A DNA stretch of 64,000 nt from Ulota crispa (GCA_963920765.1 OY987248.1:14356539-14420538), one strand, 5' to 3'. Shown: positions 12,134 to 34,284, counted from the stretch's first letter. Made by a program: numbers and translations. The notes: generated by a model from the sequence alone, not told the origin.

Positions 12134-13560
12134 GTTTGTGTAAAAAGAAAGATCCAACATGATTTTCAATAACAAAAGAAAAAAAATCCTAAAAAAAGCA
12201 TGGATTGCTTCCATCCATGTTAGATAGTCATGCAAATTTCAATTACCATTTTCCTTAGAATGCAAAAAAGAGGAAGTTAAGAACAAATTGGATGCTTGCA
12301 AATTTTGCCACTATGTGTAGAATCACATTTCACTTAATCTCCCAGCTTTGTCAGAATGTAGCATAGAGTCCCTTAGGCATGCATCAAAGTAAAGCTTTGC
12401 AATGCACATTGAAAACATGTAATGCTTTTCTTCACTTTCCTTCAATGAACTTTGAGACGCATTCAACCATGCACAACAACATTTAACTAACTTATCTCCT
12501 TCAAAACTTGCCCTCTTGTTGGATATACAACACTACAGGAATGCATTAATTGTATCCTCATACATTAATTACAACCATAAAAATCACAAATTGATTTCCC
12601 TCAAAATTTTAGAGAAGCCACTTAGTTGCCAAAATGAACAGACAAGGCTAAAGGAAACTAGCCAAAATGCACAAGGAAGGAATACGAGAGTTGCATGTAA
12701 ACACAACCAATGAAGTAGTGACACATAGCATTACTTAATTGGTCAAGGGACGTATAGAATGCCATTGTGGGCAAGCATTGTTGACACTAATGCAACTGCT
12801 CTTTTCCTAAAACATTGCTTTGCAAGTTATGGCTGCAATTTCCATGGTTGAATGGGAGTTGCTTGTAGAGAGTTATGAAAAACTCTACTCTAACATGCCA
12901 TTTTCAACCGCTTTTCCAGTTAGAGTGGAGACGCTTTAACGGTTTTAAGTGTGTATAGATATGAATCATACTATAGGGAACATGATTGGAAGTTACAATT
13001 GATTTAATTAGTTTAGGTGTGCTAGTTTAGGTGTGTTTACAATCATGAGTCTTGCGAGAGAAGAAACAATTGAAGATGTGTTTACATGCCTAATAGAAGA
13101 AACGGTTGTAAGGTAGCAACAGTGCTTATCAAGATTGTCCCTATGGGCGTCATTAGCAAAATCAAGGCCTAATAAACATAAAATCAAATAGTTATGGGTG
13201 ATGAAGTGATGGTTATGGATGACTAATGTGATATTTTTGAGTGTCCCATTTCACTATTTAAGAACCAACAAGTTTTGTTTTTAGCATCTCTTACACACAA
13301 CTTTACATTTTTAATGATTTTGGATTTTGAAAAATCTTTGTAAACAAATACTTGTAGTTGAAATTTTGAAATTGATGCCAATATTTTTCATTCCTTCTTG
13401 CCAATCTAACAATGTTATTTTCATACTTGTTCAATCAGGTATATACCTTAGAACCCTTAAACTCACGCTTATGGGTGTTGCTACCTTAGGTGTTTTCATG
13501 GATGAAATGGTTGTAGATGTGCTAATGGACAATGCGGTTATAGGAGTGTTTTCAGCAGAG
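12134..13560. other. intergenic, no gene seen
   Basis: This AT-rich interval upstream of the NSUN2-like gene contains no supported gene. The 5' UTR and promoter of the next gene probably begin near 13560. A possible 5' UTR intron acceptor (CTTTGCAG) lies at about 13745. Confidence 0.45.
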
Positions 13561-13784
13561 GACATGACAGAAGACGGCAGGTGCCAAATGCTCAGACGAC
13601 GACGACGAGCAAAATTTGATTCTCTCAGAATGCGCTAAACTCAAAACCCTAAACCCCGACTCGCAACCTGCCTCGCTCGCTCGCACCGGCGTTGTTGCTG
13701 CAGCTGTCGGTGTCGAGTTATCGGTGACAATTTCGGTCTTTGCAGGGGACCTGGACACGCACCGAGAGAAAACAAAATATAGCC

Positions 13785-22918
<9,134 letters not shown>

Positions 22919-23990
22919 TTTAGTAGCTGGAGCAATTCAAAAAGACTGAAAAAGACGGTGTAATTCAGGACCCCTTGATTTGAGACTGCTGGACACAAGA
23001 ACAGGTCGATATGAATGCAATTCTTCTAGAACATTGCTTCAGAACTGAAATTGAATTGTGTTTCATCACGATAATTTACTCTGAATTCTATTAGCTAGAA
23101 ATTAGTTCTTAAATTTGCGCTTGCACAATGAAGAAAAAAGGAAAGAAATAAGAGGATGTGAAATTCACATTTTTTTTTTTTTTTTTTCTGCTTTCTAGTG
23201 CCAGATTGCACCCAAAAAAAATCTGGCTAAAAAATGTCAAAAAAATGCCGAAAAAACTTAGATGAAATCGCCTCAAGGCTTCAATTTTTAAAAAACCTGG
23301 ATGAAATTGCCAAATTGTGGATGAAAACCAAATTATAGACATGTAACATGTACTAATGTGATATTTTCAATCCAATATGTGGATGAATGTTGAAATTTGG
23401 AGCACCATTATAACATTTTAAATTGCCACTTTCACACTTATTAAAAAATGAAGAAAAGAGCCCTAATGTGAATGATTGTGGAAGGTACTTGAATGCTAAT
23501 GTATTAAGGTCCTAGTTATAATGATTTTAGGTGAATGTATGCTTCATAATTGGGTACCATGTGGTAAGCACAATCTTTGTCTTAGAGCTATTTTGTTGTC
23601 AAGTAAACATATCTTCAATTGAATTTTGTTTTTCGTCAACCTTTGTTGTTCCCAAGGAAAGTCAAACATACATAGCTTATACCTTCATGCTTGATATTAT
23701 GGAAAATTATGAAAGAAGATTCAATATTGCCTAGTGCAAAGCCGTGGTACTTTTCAAATGTGTCAAATTATTGCTTCAAACCCCTAAAATTCTACTTGGT
23801 AAAATATGGCCTTCCAAAAAACACCCTTGTAGTAATTTTTTGGGATATTGTTTGTACATTTGATTGTTACGTGTTCTCAAAGTTAACTATATTTTGTAGT
23901 AAATATAAATTTTTGTTTATAATCAGCAAGATTGTAAATTAAACTCTTGTGCCCATATGATTTGTATCTTATAACAATATGTTGCACAAG
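22919..23990. other. 3' flank of NSUN2-like gene, repeats
   Basis: The 3' UTR of the NSUN2-like gene lies at the start. The rest is AT-rich and includes a dispersed repeat at 23160-23430. No gene is supported. Confidence 0.5.
23160..23430. repeat. dispersed repeat, copy 1
   Basis: This stretch is the reverse complement of 31797-32015. Both contain TGGATGAAATTGCCA-like, GGATGAAAACCAAATTAT and GAATGTTGAAATTTGGAGCA segments in the same order and end in A/T-rich runs. The class is unknown. Confidence 0.65.
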
Positions 23991-23995
23991 TGTTA

Positions 23996-26900
23996 AGGTG
24001 GGTGCACCCATAAGCGTGAGTTTAAGGGTTTTTGGGTGGTTCTCTTGGTCAAGCAAGTTTAAAAATTATATCATTAGATGGGGAAAAGGATATAAAAATT
24101 ACAAGTGTAGAGTTTAAAGTTGTATACATGATCATTTAATTGTACAAATTCTTCAAAGTGCAAAATTCAAAAAATCCATGCTCATTTGTAGAGGGTGGTT
24201 TAACAAAGAGACAATGGCCCTCTTAATAATCTTGCTTGCATCCCTTGCAAGAGTGACTAAAACAAAGACAAAATGTATTGATAGTTGTGAGCGAATGCTC
24301 TGAAATACCAAGCTGGGGTAAGTACTCACCAAGCAACATTGCTTCAAAAACAATGAAAAGAGTCCCTACAACCGCTAGCATGACAAATAAAAGTGCTGGT
24401 AAAACCAAATAAAACCAAGTGCATCAAATTCCTTACACACCCCACGCTGCATCTAAAACCAGGGGTGCATGTTCCTTGTGCAGCCTGATATTTTTGGGTA
24501 CCCTGTTAGAGATCCAACATGTATTCCGAATCTAGGACAGATGGTTTGAGGTGCTTTGAACCTGCTAAGATACCACGTCAACGGCTAAAGGCTTTGTAAG
24601 CTGCTTCTAATTGACTCTTCATCTTCGTTGCTTAGTTGTCCGAGCTAAACTTTGCAACTTGTTGGTCAATCATGCAATGGAAAATCTGCTGAGGTACCTT
24701 GTCAGTGTTGATCTGCATTGAGACACTCGTTAGCTGCCTCATCTAGTTGAATCTCGGAAACCTGCTGCAGAGTTGCCAATGTTGTCTAGCTTGGCTCATT
24801 TATAGCGTAGATCCTAGAAATCTGCCGCTTGCAGGGTTGCTGCTACAGTGGAGCTCAGCTGCGTTGAAGTTCAAATACTTGATGAGCGTGGAGTCATCAG
24901 AACCATTGATCTGGAGTACGTCAATCTGGAAAACCCATCGCGGGGAGGCAATTTGAGTTAATTTTGTGTGGTGAGGCTGAGGGACATACTTTAATCCTTC
25001 AAATTTTGCCATTGAGTCCAAAGTTGCTGTCAACATCATGCCCTGCTCCAGCTCCATTGCTGTGTCGACTTTGGGTTTGAGGCCTTGGACGCACTCGGCC
25101 TCGTTCAGCAAGTTTGCGTGCTTTTTTGCGCTCACACTCTAGCTTCTTCTGCTCTGCCTCTAGATGCCATACCACCTTTTCAACCTCCTTCCGCAACTTC
25201 TCTTGTTGATGCTAGGTTTTTTTTGCTCCGCTAGCAACTTCCAATCCTCTCTTTCTCTAATCACTTCAAGTTTCCATGTAGCTTTAGCAGCCATCGTATT
25301 CATATATTTGTCGGATGTGACTATAATTGACATCGAAAAGTCGATTACTGGTTTGTTGAGGACTAGATTGTCTCCAAGCTTGTTGATGTATGTGCGGTAA
25401 CATGAAGAGATTCTGTAAGTTCTTGACCTCTCCAGTCTCCGCTTCAGAGGTTGTACCGTCGCTGCCATCTGGATCCAAGCTGGACTCTACAAAGCATTGC
25501 GCAGTTGGATTCTGCATCTCTGGAATGAACTCTTGCTCTTTGGTATTTGGTGCAGGCACCATGTCTATTTCAAATCTCCGATAAGTCCTTGACAACTAAC
25601 GCTCGCTTGTACGTGCATGTCACGCATGACTAGCATCTTTGCATCACCATTCTGCTCCACTTGCAATTGATGGGCGGGTGGTGGTGTAGTAGCTCTAGCC
25701 TCCGGGGACTCTACATTTGCTTGAGCCTCATGCACCCCCAAGCCTTTGACCGCTGGTCGCTCTGGAGCCCCAACCTGACAAGCATGCTTGTGAACAAGTC
25801 TAGCAACTGCACCTTTGGCGCCTTGGCGCTGTTCATCACCGGCTTCCTCAACATCAAGGTTTTCTTTGTCTTTTGTGAAGCTTGACACATAGCATTTGCT
25901 TGGCTTCATATATGCTTCCATTGCAAAAGAATTTAACAGCCAAATACCAGTTGTTTTAAATCCTTTGGTAAAATTTCTTTCTGTGAGTGCCTTCCAAAGT
26001 TCCAAAGATGCCCACTCTGCCAATTCTTCCTTCCTGGCAAGTCTCCCTTTGTTTTGAATGGACTAATTGTCTCTTATTGCCCAAAATTCTTGCTAGAAGG
26101 ATTTAAACACAGAAATGTCTAGTGGTTGAAGCTTGTGACTAGTATGGCTGGGTAGAGTTATTATATCTAATCCTTCTGATCTTGCCTTTGAAGCTACATC
26201 TAATGTGACATGAGATGCATGGCCATCTAGCAATAGCAAGTGTCTATGTTGTTGTGAAAGACCATATCTCTCTCTAACAACTCTAATGAAGTGAGAGAGC
26301 CAAGCTAAAAACAGAAAAGATGTCATCCAACCTTTTGGTTGCATGGCCATTAATAACTGAGCCTCACATCTGGCAAAATAGTTTTTGGTTTTACGTTTAT
26401 CCTTGAATGTAAAAATTTGGTAAGTAATCACCTGATGCGTTAACGCAAGAGAGTACTGTGAGATATTCCTTGTTGGTTGGCACTATTGTATGAACAGATC
26501 TGCATCCATTTTTTGCAAAAACAAGGGATCCCCTCTTCTTTGTCCAGATTGGACTCCAAACTCATCCGCTTTCCAAATCTGCGCTAGTGAGTACTCATGG
26601 TGACTATATGCATTGAGAAGGTTAATGTAAAGTGATTTCATGCTGATGGGGTTTAACCCCATCACACAGTTTTCTTCTAAGGCTTGTGCAGACCTCAGTG
26701 TAACCTCCGGGCGGCGGTTACAAAACCCCCGCAACCATCCACGCCCAGGGATGCCGTCCTTGAATGGTGTCCAACGCTCCTGGGTCATCTTTGTAACCTT
26801 CAGTTTGAGATCTGCAATTGAAATTGGATGTCTGTATTCCTGCATGTCTAACATCCATTTCACGAGAGTAAATTCTTCCTCCACTGTTAAAACACCTTGA

Positions 26901-28387
26901 CGACCTTTCTTTTGCTGCAAAGTCTTTCCATGCAAGTGGTTGCGCAGAGAAGACATCAGGATTCCAAAAACCCTTCTTGCAGTAGCAACCTTGTTGCCGA
27001 AGTCTACAACTGCAACTGCAAATGCAAGATCTGCATCCATCTACGTCCTTGTGCTCTTCCGTTGTTGCATTTGGTTTGCACAGATTAGAGATCTCGTAGC
27101 AGGTGTGGGAATGAATTGCGCAATTTGTGACCTTGTCAAAGATCTTGACACCGACAAGTGCTCTGCGGGACTATGATGCCCTGCTTTATTCCCCACCGTT
27201 GTGTTATCGAGTCTATTATGTTTGACATAGCCACCATAGTCACAAGCAAACGTCGGCATAACTTTTGTGGACCACCGCGTGCTCTCTCTCACACGGTCCT
27301 CAAGCCCCTGCACACGTTCTGAGCACTGTTGCATGTTGTTGAAGGAGCTGCGAGGATCTTCAACAACCGCGCGTTGTTCTCTCACTGGCCAATTCTCAAC
27401 ATGCACGTGCTGATCAGTGAGCAGTCCTTGCATCATCTCGGCAGGCCTTTGCCAACCTCCAAGTCCTTGTTGTTGGTCCCGAAACAGCTATTGCTGAAAT
27501 CTAGCTGGTGACTCTTGATTCGTGCCCGTACTTCCCTGGTTGTCAATGTCTACAAAGAATGGCGCAAACCCGCTTTGAAATTCCTCCACGTGCTGGTCGA
27601 CGGGCCTCCTAAAGTCCAAGCCCCCGGCAGTTGAAGACGTCCCAAGCCAACCGCAAGAATTTGATTGCACCCTATGCATTGGCGATGGTCTACTAAGTTG
27701 AAATGGTTGATAGTCATTTGCAACATTCGCACTTCCACCTTGCTCAGTGTATGCCCAACCGCCACCAGGTAATAGTCTGTATGCCTCTAGCTCTAGAGTC
27801 CATGCCTTTGTTCTACGCTGCCTTTGAATACTTCTCTTGTTTCTATTCATTGGACTTGATATGTTCTAGGACTGTTCATGTATTTCCACCTCAAATATGA
27901 GTTTGCTCAATGCTTAGACTTCTGAAACATGAACTAAAGCAAGTGGTTTCACTTGCAACCCTTTTGTTTTTTCATATGTACATGCAATTGCTCCTCAAAG
28001 TGGTGTGTGTCGTCAGTTTTGGATCTCATTAATTGCCCTAAATTTCTCCTTGATCACGGCAAGAGGATCTATATCTCGTGGAATGTGTATGCGCAGCCAC
28101 TGCTAAATGCATGCTAAACCGCAGTAATGGTAATCATAGCCACTAAACATGGTTCCTTATGCCCACTGCCATCTCACTTGCCATTAAATTCTCTGATAAT
28201 ACGTGTGCATTAATACCGTCAGCCATGAGATCTAAGGACAATTTTGGTAGCACCCTAAACCACCGCAATTATCATCTACCACCATAAATTAACTACCCCT
28301 CGAAAAATGGGTACAGAATACAGTGATTACAGGTGCAAAACTAGGCCTTGCCCATGGAGACAGTAACGGCCATGGGTGCACCCACCT
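23996..28387 (-). mobile_element. pogo-like (Tc1/mariner superfamily) DNA transposon, decayed
   Basis: The 4.39-kb element has 16-bp terminal inverted repeats (AGGTGGGTGCACCCAT and its inverse) and TA on both sides (23994-23995 and 28388-28389), as expected for the Tc1/mariner/pogo group. The repeat itself contains the palindrome GGGTGCACCC. The minus strand encodes a CENP-B/jerky-like transposase. The terminal repeats remain matched although the coding part has decayed. Confidence 0.85.
25565..27040 (-). pseudogene. pogo-like transposase, frame-broken
   Basis: Read from 27040 downward on the minus strand, the sequence shows a helix-turn-helix region, a CENPB-type DNA-binding segment (WTPFKDGIPGRGWLRGF), and DDE-type motifs. 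These are KADEFGVQ near 26563, LLLLDGHASHVTLDVA near 26225 and LPSHTSHKLQPLDISVFK near 26120, followed by FKTTGIWLLN near 25960. The frame shifts twice between about 26430 and 26500, and in-frame stops follow the third Asp near 26040-26100, so no full-length enzyme can be made. Further open frames upstream (27041-27850) and downstream (24800-25470, charged and coiled-coil-like) may belong to the same element but match nothing I recognise. Confidence 0.85.
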
Positions 28388-29329
28388 TATGTATATATAA
28401 AAAAGTTTAAGATCATTGAGCATACTTTTCCTGGTAAAAAATTATCTACTTAATGAAGTTCAATAACTGTCATCACTCAAAGAATGAACTTCAAAACGTG
28501 CCCATTGCTCACCCATTTGGGTTCAAACATTTATAATGACCTTCTCCAAACTATCATGGCAATTATCAAAAAATTGAACTGCATGTTACCAATAATTCTC
28601 TTGCCCCAACTTAAATAAAAAGTCTACCTGGGGGTATAACTTTCAAACCACAACTCAAATTGCTCTAGAAGATGTACGCTAACGTGAAGCTAAGTAAAAA
28701 ATGACCAATATTTTTTTGCTATTATCCTTCACAGATTGAAACTCTACTGCCTCACATGCTTCGTACATATGCTTGATAGAATTATCTGCATAAGAACTCA
28801 CCGATTGATAAACTCAAACCTCATCCTACATGAGGTTTAGAGAGGTCCTTTAGATGCCTAAGACTAGAAACTCTTCAAACAAAGAGTGCATTCAATAGAA
28901 TGGCCAAAAACAACCTTACATAAGGTAGGTATACCCATATTTGAGCGTTTAAGGGTTGGGGATATTGCAAGGTCTTGGAGAATTCAGGACAAAAATCCGT
29001 AGGGTGAGCTTTTCAACAAGGTATCATGGAACATCATTTTTGTGGAAAAAGTTATTGTAGAATAATTTATATTAAAGGGCAAAGTTATGGTTGTAGAAAT
29101 GATATTGTTTAGGTGTGTTCCTATACATGTATTTGACAATTTCAATCCCAACCCTCCCAAATCAACTCCTAAGTTTACTTGTGGCATGACCTACTTGTGC
29201 AAATGGCATTTACAGCTCCATTTTAGATTCTCACTTTGTGGTGAACACCTCAAACTTAGGGTACGGAATTGGGAGCTACTCAGGAATGTGTATGAATACC
29301 TTAAGGTAGACATACCCATAACGGAGAGT
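28388..29329. other. intergenic dispersed repeat
   Basis: No gene is supported. About 28940-29290 is related to 48235-48470 plus 49430-49560. Shared segments include CTTTCAACAAG-like, GTGTTCCTATA and GTGAACACCTCAAA sequences. It looks like an older repeat into which a TTAA-flanked MITE later inserted at the second locus. Confidence 0.5.
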
Positions 29330-29561
29330 TTAACCCCTAAATGTCTGAGCGTGCAGTTGTGACCAATAGAATAGAATACAAGGAGTTTTTTTGGTATTTG
29401 GAATAGATTCACACCTTTATTACAATTGAGGTCAACAAAGTAGTTGAATCAAAGTGGTTCTAGTGAGCTACTTGAGATCCCAAATTGAAATTTCTTATTG
29501 ATAGCAAATACTGATTATACGGCAGCATATATACTATGCTCTATGGCCCTTTAAGGGTTAA
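29330..29561. mobile_element. TTAA-flanked MITE, about 240-bp class
   Basis: TTAA bounds the 232-bp element (29330-29333 and 29558-29561), with termini CCCCTAAATGTC and GGCCCTTTAAGGG. Its interior matches the copy at 2889 and the inverses at 48004 and 57026. Confidence 0.72.
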
Positions 29562-29717
29562 GAGATCCAACCCTATGTACCCAAATTGTTCATTTCAGTT
29601 CTAAAATGAACAATTTGGATACATAGAGTCAGATTTAGAACCCACTCCAAATTGGGTGTGTACCTTACATCATATTGAACAAGCCGACCAGTATTTCCAA
29701 AGTCCTCAGCAACAAAT

Positions 29718-31416
29718 CTACAGCCTCGACTTCTTGCCTGGGGAGTCTCTCACGAGAGCCGCCGCCGTGTCCGGGATGCCGTGCGCCTGGCGCTCCTCCC
29801 GCCTGGCTATCTTGCGCTCCCTGGTGGCCTTGTTCTTGACCCGCCGCGCCTCGAACTGGTGGGAGAGCGTCTTTTGGCGCGCCTTCTCGGCCTTGGTCTT
29901 GTGGATGCTCTCTATCAAGACGCGCTTGTTCTTGAAGACGTTGCCCTTCACCTTCATGTACATGTCGTGGTACATGTGCTTGTCGATCTTCTTCGTGTCC
30001 CGATACTTGCGCAGCAGTCGCCTCAGCACGCGCATGCGCCGCAACCACAACACCTGGCAACAACCACAATTGCACCCCCACGTCAGATCACCTCTGAGGT
30101 GCTGCACAACTGAATTAAGACTGGCATGCTTTCGTATCAATATAAACTCCCTGGTGCTCTCTTTATATGTAAACATGTTAAAAAAAAAACGAGAGAAACA
30201 ATTCAACAGTTAGCTAAATGAATTGATTGACCTTCAAAGACCGAGATAGTTTCAAGGTTATGACTGACCAATTCCAATATTGGATCGTGGAACAATACAG
30301 TTTAGATTGGTCAAAAAATGAAAAAAAATAACAAAAAGATAATCAAAATTGACCGTCTGAATAGTGCATAAGATCATGAAGATTTGAATAATCTTGGTTC
30401 AATGATGTCAAACATTGGAAGACGGCAGAAATTGCAAGAACTCTTCGCCATCGGTACTCTAAAGAAGCACAAGCAGTTTCAAACCTATTAGGCCATATTC
30501 GTTAAATTGGGAAAAACGGAGGTACCATTTTGTACTCCACCTTCAAGACTTAAACCCAAAATGTTACCCCTTAAATCAAATTTGAAGGTATCAGATTCAA
30601 TCTGAGCCACTAAGATTTTTTCCCTTGCAAATTTCTCCTCTCAAGTGAGGGCACGTGTACCAAAAAACTCTAGAGCTTGGATTAAGGTGACCACCTTAAT
30701 CCTTCAAAAGTCCCAAAATGTACTGTTTTTTTCAATTTAACAAATATGACATTCTAAGTAAACTCTGACAATTAGCAGTAAACTTACATGACTCCAAAAC
30801 GGTTGCAATTGCTACAAAAAAAATGATATCCTAAACAACTAACTACAAATGTCCTAAACAACTATAAAATGACTTTGCAGTTGTTTAGGATCAGTTGTTT
30901 ACTGCCGGTTTTCTTCTAGTGAGCTGCAAGTCAAGTTGATCTGGATGGTTCAATGTACAAAACTGTTGCAATTCACGAATATCGCCAGCTGAAGAAAGTC
31001 AAAGAATAACAAAATGTCATACATCAAGTAAGCATTATGTCCCGGGACATTGCTAAAGGCCGAGCTACGAGCAATGGTGCACTTCACCTCGATCACACAG
31101 GTCTCAATGCAAGAGTTTCACAGAAACGTAAGCAGTTCACCTTGGTTGGAAGCCTGGCCTCCCGAGTACCACGACGCTTTCCGTATCCGGAGTGACGCCC
31201 TTTCCTCTTGGCCTCCAACGCACGACGAGTGCGAGCCCGCGAGTGGATCTTCTGCGTCTTCCTGATCACGAACCTGTCCTTCACCAGCTTGCGGATGTTC
31301 TGTCGGCTGTTAGCCATGGAGATCTCGTTCCCCTCATTGGGATCCAACCATACCTTGCGTTCGCCGCACTTGAGCACGGAAGCGGCGAGGCGCTTCTGCA
31401 GCTTGAGGGACACCAT
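29718..31416 (-). CDS. RPL19: 60S ribosomal protein L19 (eL19)
   Basis: Two exons, 31416-31141 and 30053-29718 (TAG), join in phase 0 across a 1087-bp GT-AG intron to give 203 residues, close to the usual 200-214 for plants. The start [18 protein letters not shown] and the segments [26 protein letters not shown] and [18 protein letters not shown] are diagnostic. The last of these leads into the long basic C-terminal helix of eL19 ([20 protein letters not shown] and beyond). The protein belongs to the large cytosolic ribosomal subunit and takes part in an intersubunit bridge. The start codon sits in good context (GCCATGG). No defect is seen. The intron holds inverted-repeat debris near 30493-30749 and 30790-30920. 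Confidence 0.97.
30493..30749. mobile_element. MITE-like inverted repeat (ATTGGGAAAAA family)
   Basis: The left end ATATTCGTTAAATTGGGAAA and the inverse at the right end enclose a non-coding interior. The same termini bound the element at 52471-52685. It lies within the RPL19 intron. No clear target duplication is visible. Confidence 0.5.
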
Positions 31417-31796
31417 GGCTGGATTCAGGGCGGCAGTTCTGCTGTAGGTATGAGGGAGTGAAAAAGGTAAGTAACTGTGATAGCAGTGGCGACTACAATG
31501 GCGACGGCGATGGCGAATCCTCAAAATCTTAGATGCATGGATTGCTTAGACAGTTGTGGATGTCCACCAGGATTTTGTAGGTAGTGGCATGGCGATGATG
31601 GCGATGGTGGCACCTCGGCGTGGCGGCCACGGCTTTGCGTCTTGTTCCTTGTCTCCCACGGGAGCACCTCCCTGAAAATACGTTTTTTTTTTTTTTTTTT
31701 TTCATTCTTGGGTATGTTCACACTTGGTATTAGGGGGTAAGGTAGTGGGCTCATAAACCGACCAGGGTTTTAAGAAATGTGAAAGAGGCGATTGAA

Positions 31797-32015
31797 AATG
31801 TTATAGCGGTGCTCCAAATTTCAACATTCATCCATATATTGGATAGAAAATATCACATTAGTGTTTATAATTTGGTTTTCATCCACAATTTGGTAATTTC
31901 ATCCATGTTTTTTTTAAAATTTGAAGCCTTATGGCAATTTCATCCAAGTTTTTTGACATATTTTAGTGAGATTTTTTTTTGGGTGCAATTTGGCAATAGA
32001 AAGCAAAAAAAAAAG
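31797..32015. repeat. dispersed repeat, copy 2
   Basis: This is the inverse of 23160-23430, with the same order of conserved blocks. It lies about 400 bp upstream of the RPL19 start codon. Confidence 0.65.
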
Positions 32016-33408
32016 CCTTGAAATTGACCATCTAAGGGTTGAAATTGAATTTTGGGGAGGTGGAACTTCTTGAAAAAAATTTCAGTAAATTTTACTCAAA
32101 AGACAAGAGGAATTGTCATCTAACTCAAGTTTTTTCACACTTTTGGAGTTTTATAGAATTAATTGTGAAATTTTGAAGTGGAAAGGCCAAAGGGTTCTAA
32201 AACCGCCCACCTCCTCAAATGTATGTTGCATGTATATTATTGAAAAGCTTTGAAAAACAACAAATACCAGCTGAGTACATTTGAGGAGGTGAGCGGTTTT
32301 AATGCCCTAACAGAGTTCAAGCCTCCTACCTTATTAGCAATATGAATGTAGTCTAAAGGTGTGTCCAACTGCATCTAATTTTCCTTCACTATCATCACTC
32401 TCAACATCAAGTGTAAACATATCCTTAGATGAACTTCTATGGTGGTTTTAGAATCACAAATTTTACAAATGACAAGCAATCTTAGGGTTGCTTTACACCA
32501 GGAATCAATCAGGGCCATGAAAACTTGTGGTCATCATATAGTACATGACACTTATAGCCAACAACTAATGGCCATACAAGAATTACTAAAGCACAACACA
32601 TATACTCATTAGCTCAAAAGTGATTCTACCACCAAGCGGGACAAACCCTAAGACATGGGAAAAGGGCAAAAGCATTCATCTTCTTAATCAACTCTTTTGG
32701 CCTTACTAAAAATCACCTAACAATTGTCATGAATAGTAGGACTTGAATATCAATTTCTAGACTACTTTGAACCACAAGAAATGCCAATTTTTAGTTAGAG
32801 TTCTTGTTTGAGTCATAGTTTTGTATTTGGAATAGCGACCTTGTCATATTTTGCCTAGTTGTTAGACAAGGAGTTATGTCGCATCATCTTTGATACTATA
32901 GCGGTCATTTAAAAGTGGTTGCGGTTGTCTCTAGTCCCTTTCCGGTATTCATGTTTAGTTGTGACTATTTGTCACAACCACATGGTATAAACCGGTTTAT
33001 TAGTGGGTTCTTACCAAAGCAACCCATTGATATGTTGTGGTTATTTGTTGATTGATTAGAGTTACCTACTAGTTTGATTAGCGTCACCTACGCCCACATC
33101 CAAGGAAGATTGAAAGCCATCAATGATCAAGCTTTGGAGTATGTAGAGTCCTAGGGTGAGGTATGGTCACTCCTATTATCTATTTAACTTTTCCCATGTA
33201 CTTTCAGCCTTTTGCTCATTAAGTAATTGCTTCATTTTGCTTATTGTTGTTTTGTAGAATTACTAGAAAAATTCATTGCTTGGAAGGCATTTTTGATTGG
33301 AAACCTACAAATCTAACCACCCTACTATTGTTCTCTTGTTTAAAGTTCATTCTCTAACCTATCTGCCAAGGTTAAAACCCCTTAGTCCAATTGTGCTTGT
33401 ACTTACCT
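32016..33408. other. intergenic, repeat remnants
   Basis: No gene is supported. A short inverted repeat (CACCTCCTCAAATGTA and its inverse) lies at about 32205-32305. From 32540 a relative of the nested element at 6338 begins. The rest is unclassified AT-rich DNA. Confidence 0.5.
32540..32660. mobile_element. fragment related to nested element at 6338
   Basis: From AGTACATGACACTTATAGCC onward the sequence follows 6338-6455 closely, including the ACCACCAAGCGGGACAAACC segment. No matching right terminus was found nearby, so the extent is uncertain. Confidence 0.6.
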
Positions 33409-33773
33409 CTAGCCCCTAAACATCGAGGAGGACAAAATACGTCCCCTCCTTTGAAAAATTATTCTATGATTTAGAAAAAGTTATTTTTCATCTGATTTTT
33501 TTCAAAAGTGACCATAAACACATGGTCCATCATGGAAGACAAAAAATTACCTCTTGAGATGCATTCATTTTTTTTGGTAACCCAAATTGTAATAAGATTT
33601 AGAAACATGGTGGTAGTTCCCAAGTTGCCGTTCTTGCAATTTTCATGAGGACATCATGAACTGTTAACTTTTCCAACTTTTTGAAACAATACTACTAGTA
33701 CCCATGTGCAGAACACTCTACACTACTACAAACAGGGCAAGCCAAGGTGATCCATCCATCCTTTAAAGGCTAG
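33409..33773. mobile_element. CTAG-flanked copy of the 360-bp MITE class
   Basis: This 365-bp element is collinear with 11467-11825. Its flanking tetranucleotide is CTAG at both ends (33409-33412 and 33770-33773) instead of TTAA. The termini are CCCCTAAACATCG and CATCCTTTAAAGG. Confidence 0.7.
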
Positions 33774-34279
33774 AAGAAGAGGTTTGAGCACTTAGAATCT
33801 CCACCCGGTTTGCCAATCCGGCCCTCAGTGTCGGCCAGCATGGTCGAGCAGGAATGGGCCTCCCAACCCCCATCAGTTTGCTCATACTTTTTACTAGAGA
33901 TTGTTCTAACCAATTTTTGAGCTATATATGAAAATCACATTTGGACCATTAATGCAAAGGACACCCTGATTGTGAGATTGTGAGGGGCACAGCTTTAATA
34001 TTTTTATAAAATAATTCAAGGTAGTTCTCTAAATTTTGGACATCAAAGTGCCACTTTATATAATTGCGAAGTGTCAAAAATGCCACCTTTCCTAGAAACT
34101 TTGGGTGTTAGATTATATTTCACTCAATATTTTTCTTAGTATTAATCTTGTTTCCTAGAACTGCATAATTGAGGAACACCTTTTATTTATCTTTGAAGAC
34201 GTCAAAGTAACACCATTTATAATTGGAAAAGTGTCATACGGGTCACTTTCAAATATTTTAAAAGTGTCATAAAGAAACC
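33774..34279. other. intergenic, no gene seen
   Basis: AT-rich sequence with short repeated phrases. Nothing coding or structural is supported before the copia target duplication at 34280. Confidence 0.45.
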
Positions 34280-34284
34280 CAAAT

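Noticed and set aside
29656-30213. Plus-strand frames of up to 185 codons over the RPL19 region
   Set aside because: They are antisense to the GC-rich RPL19 exon, whose product is unmistakable.
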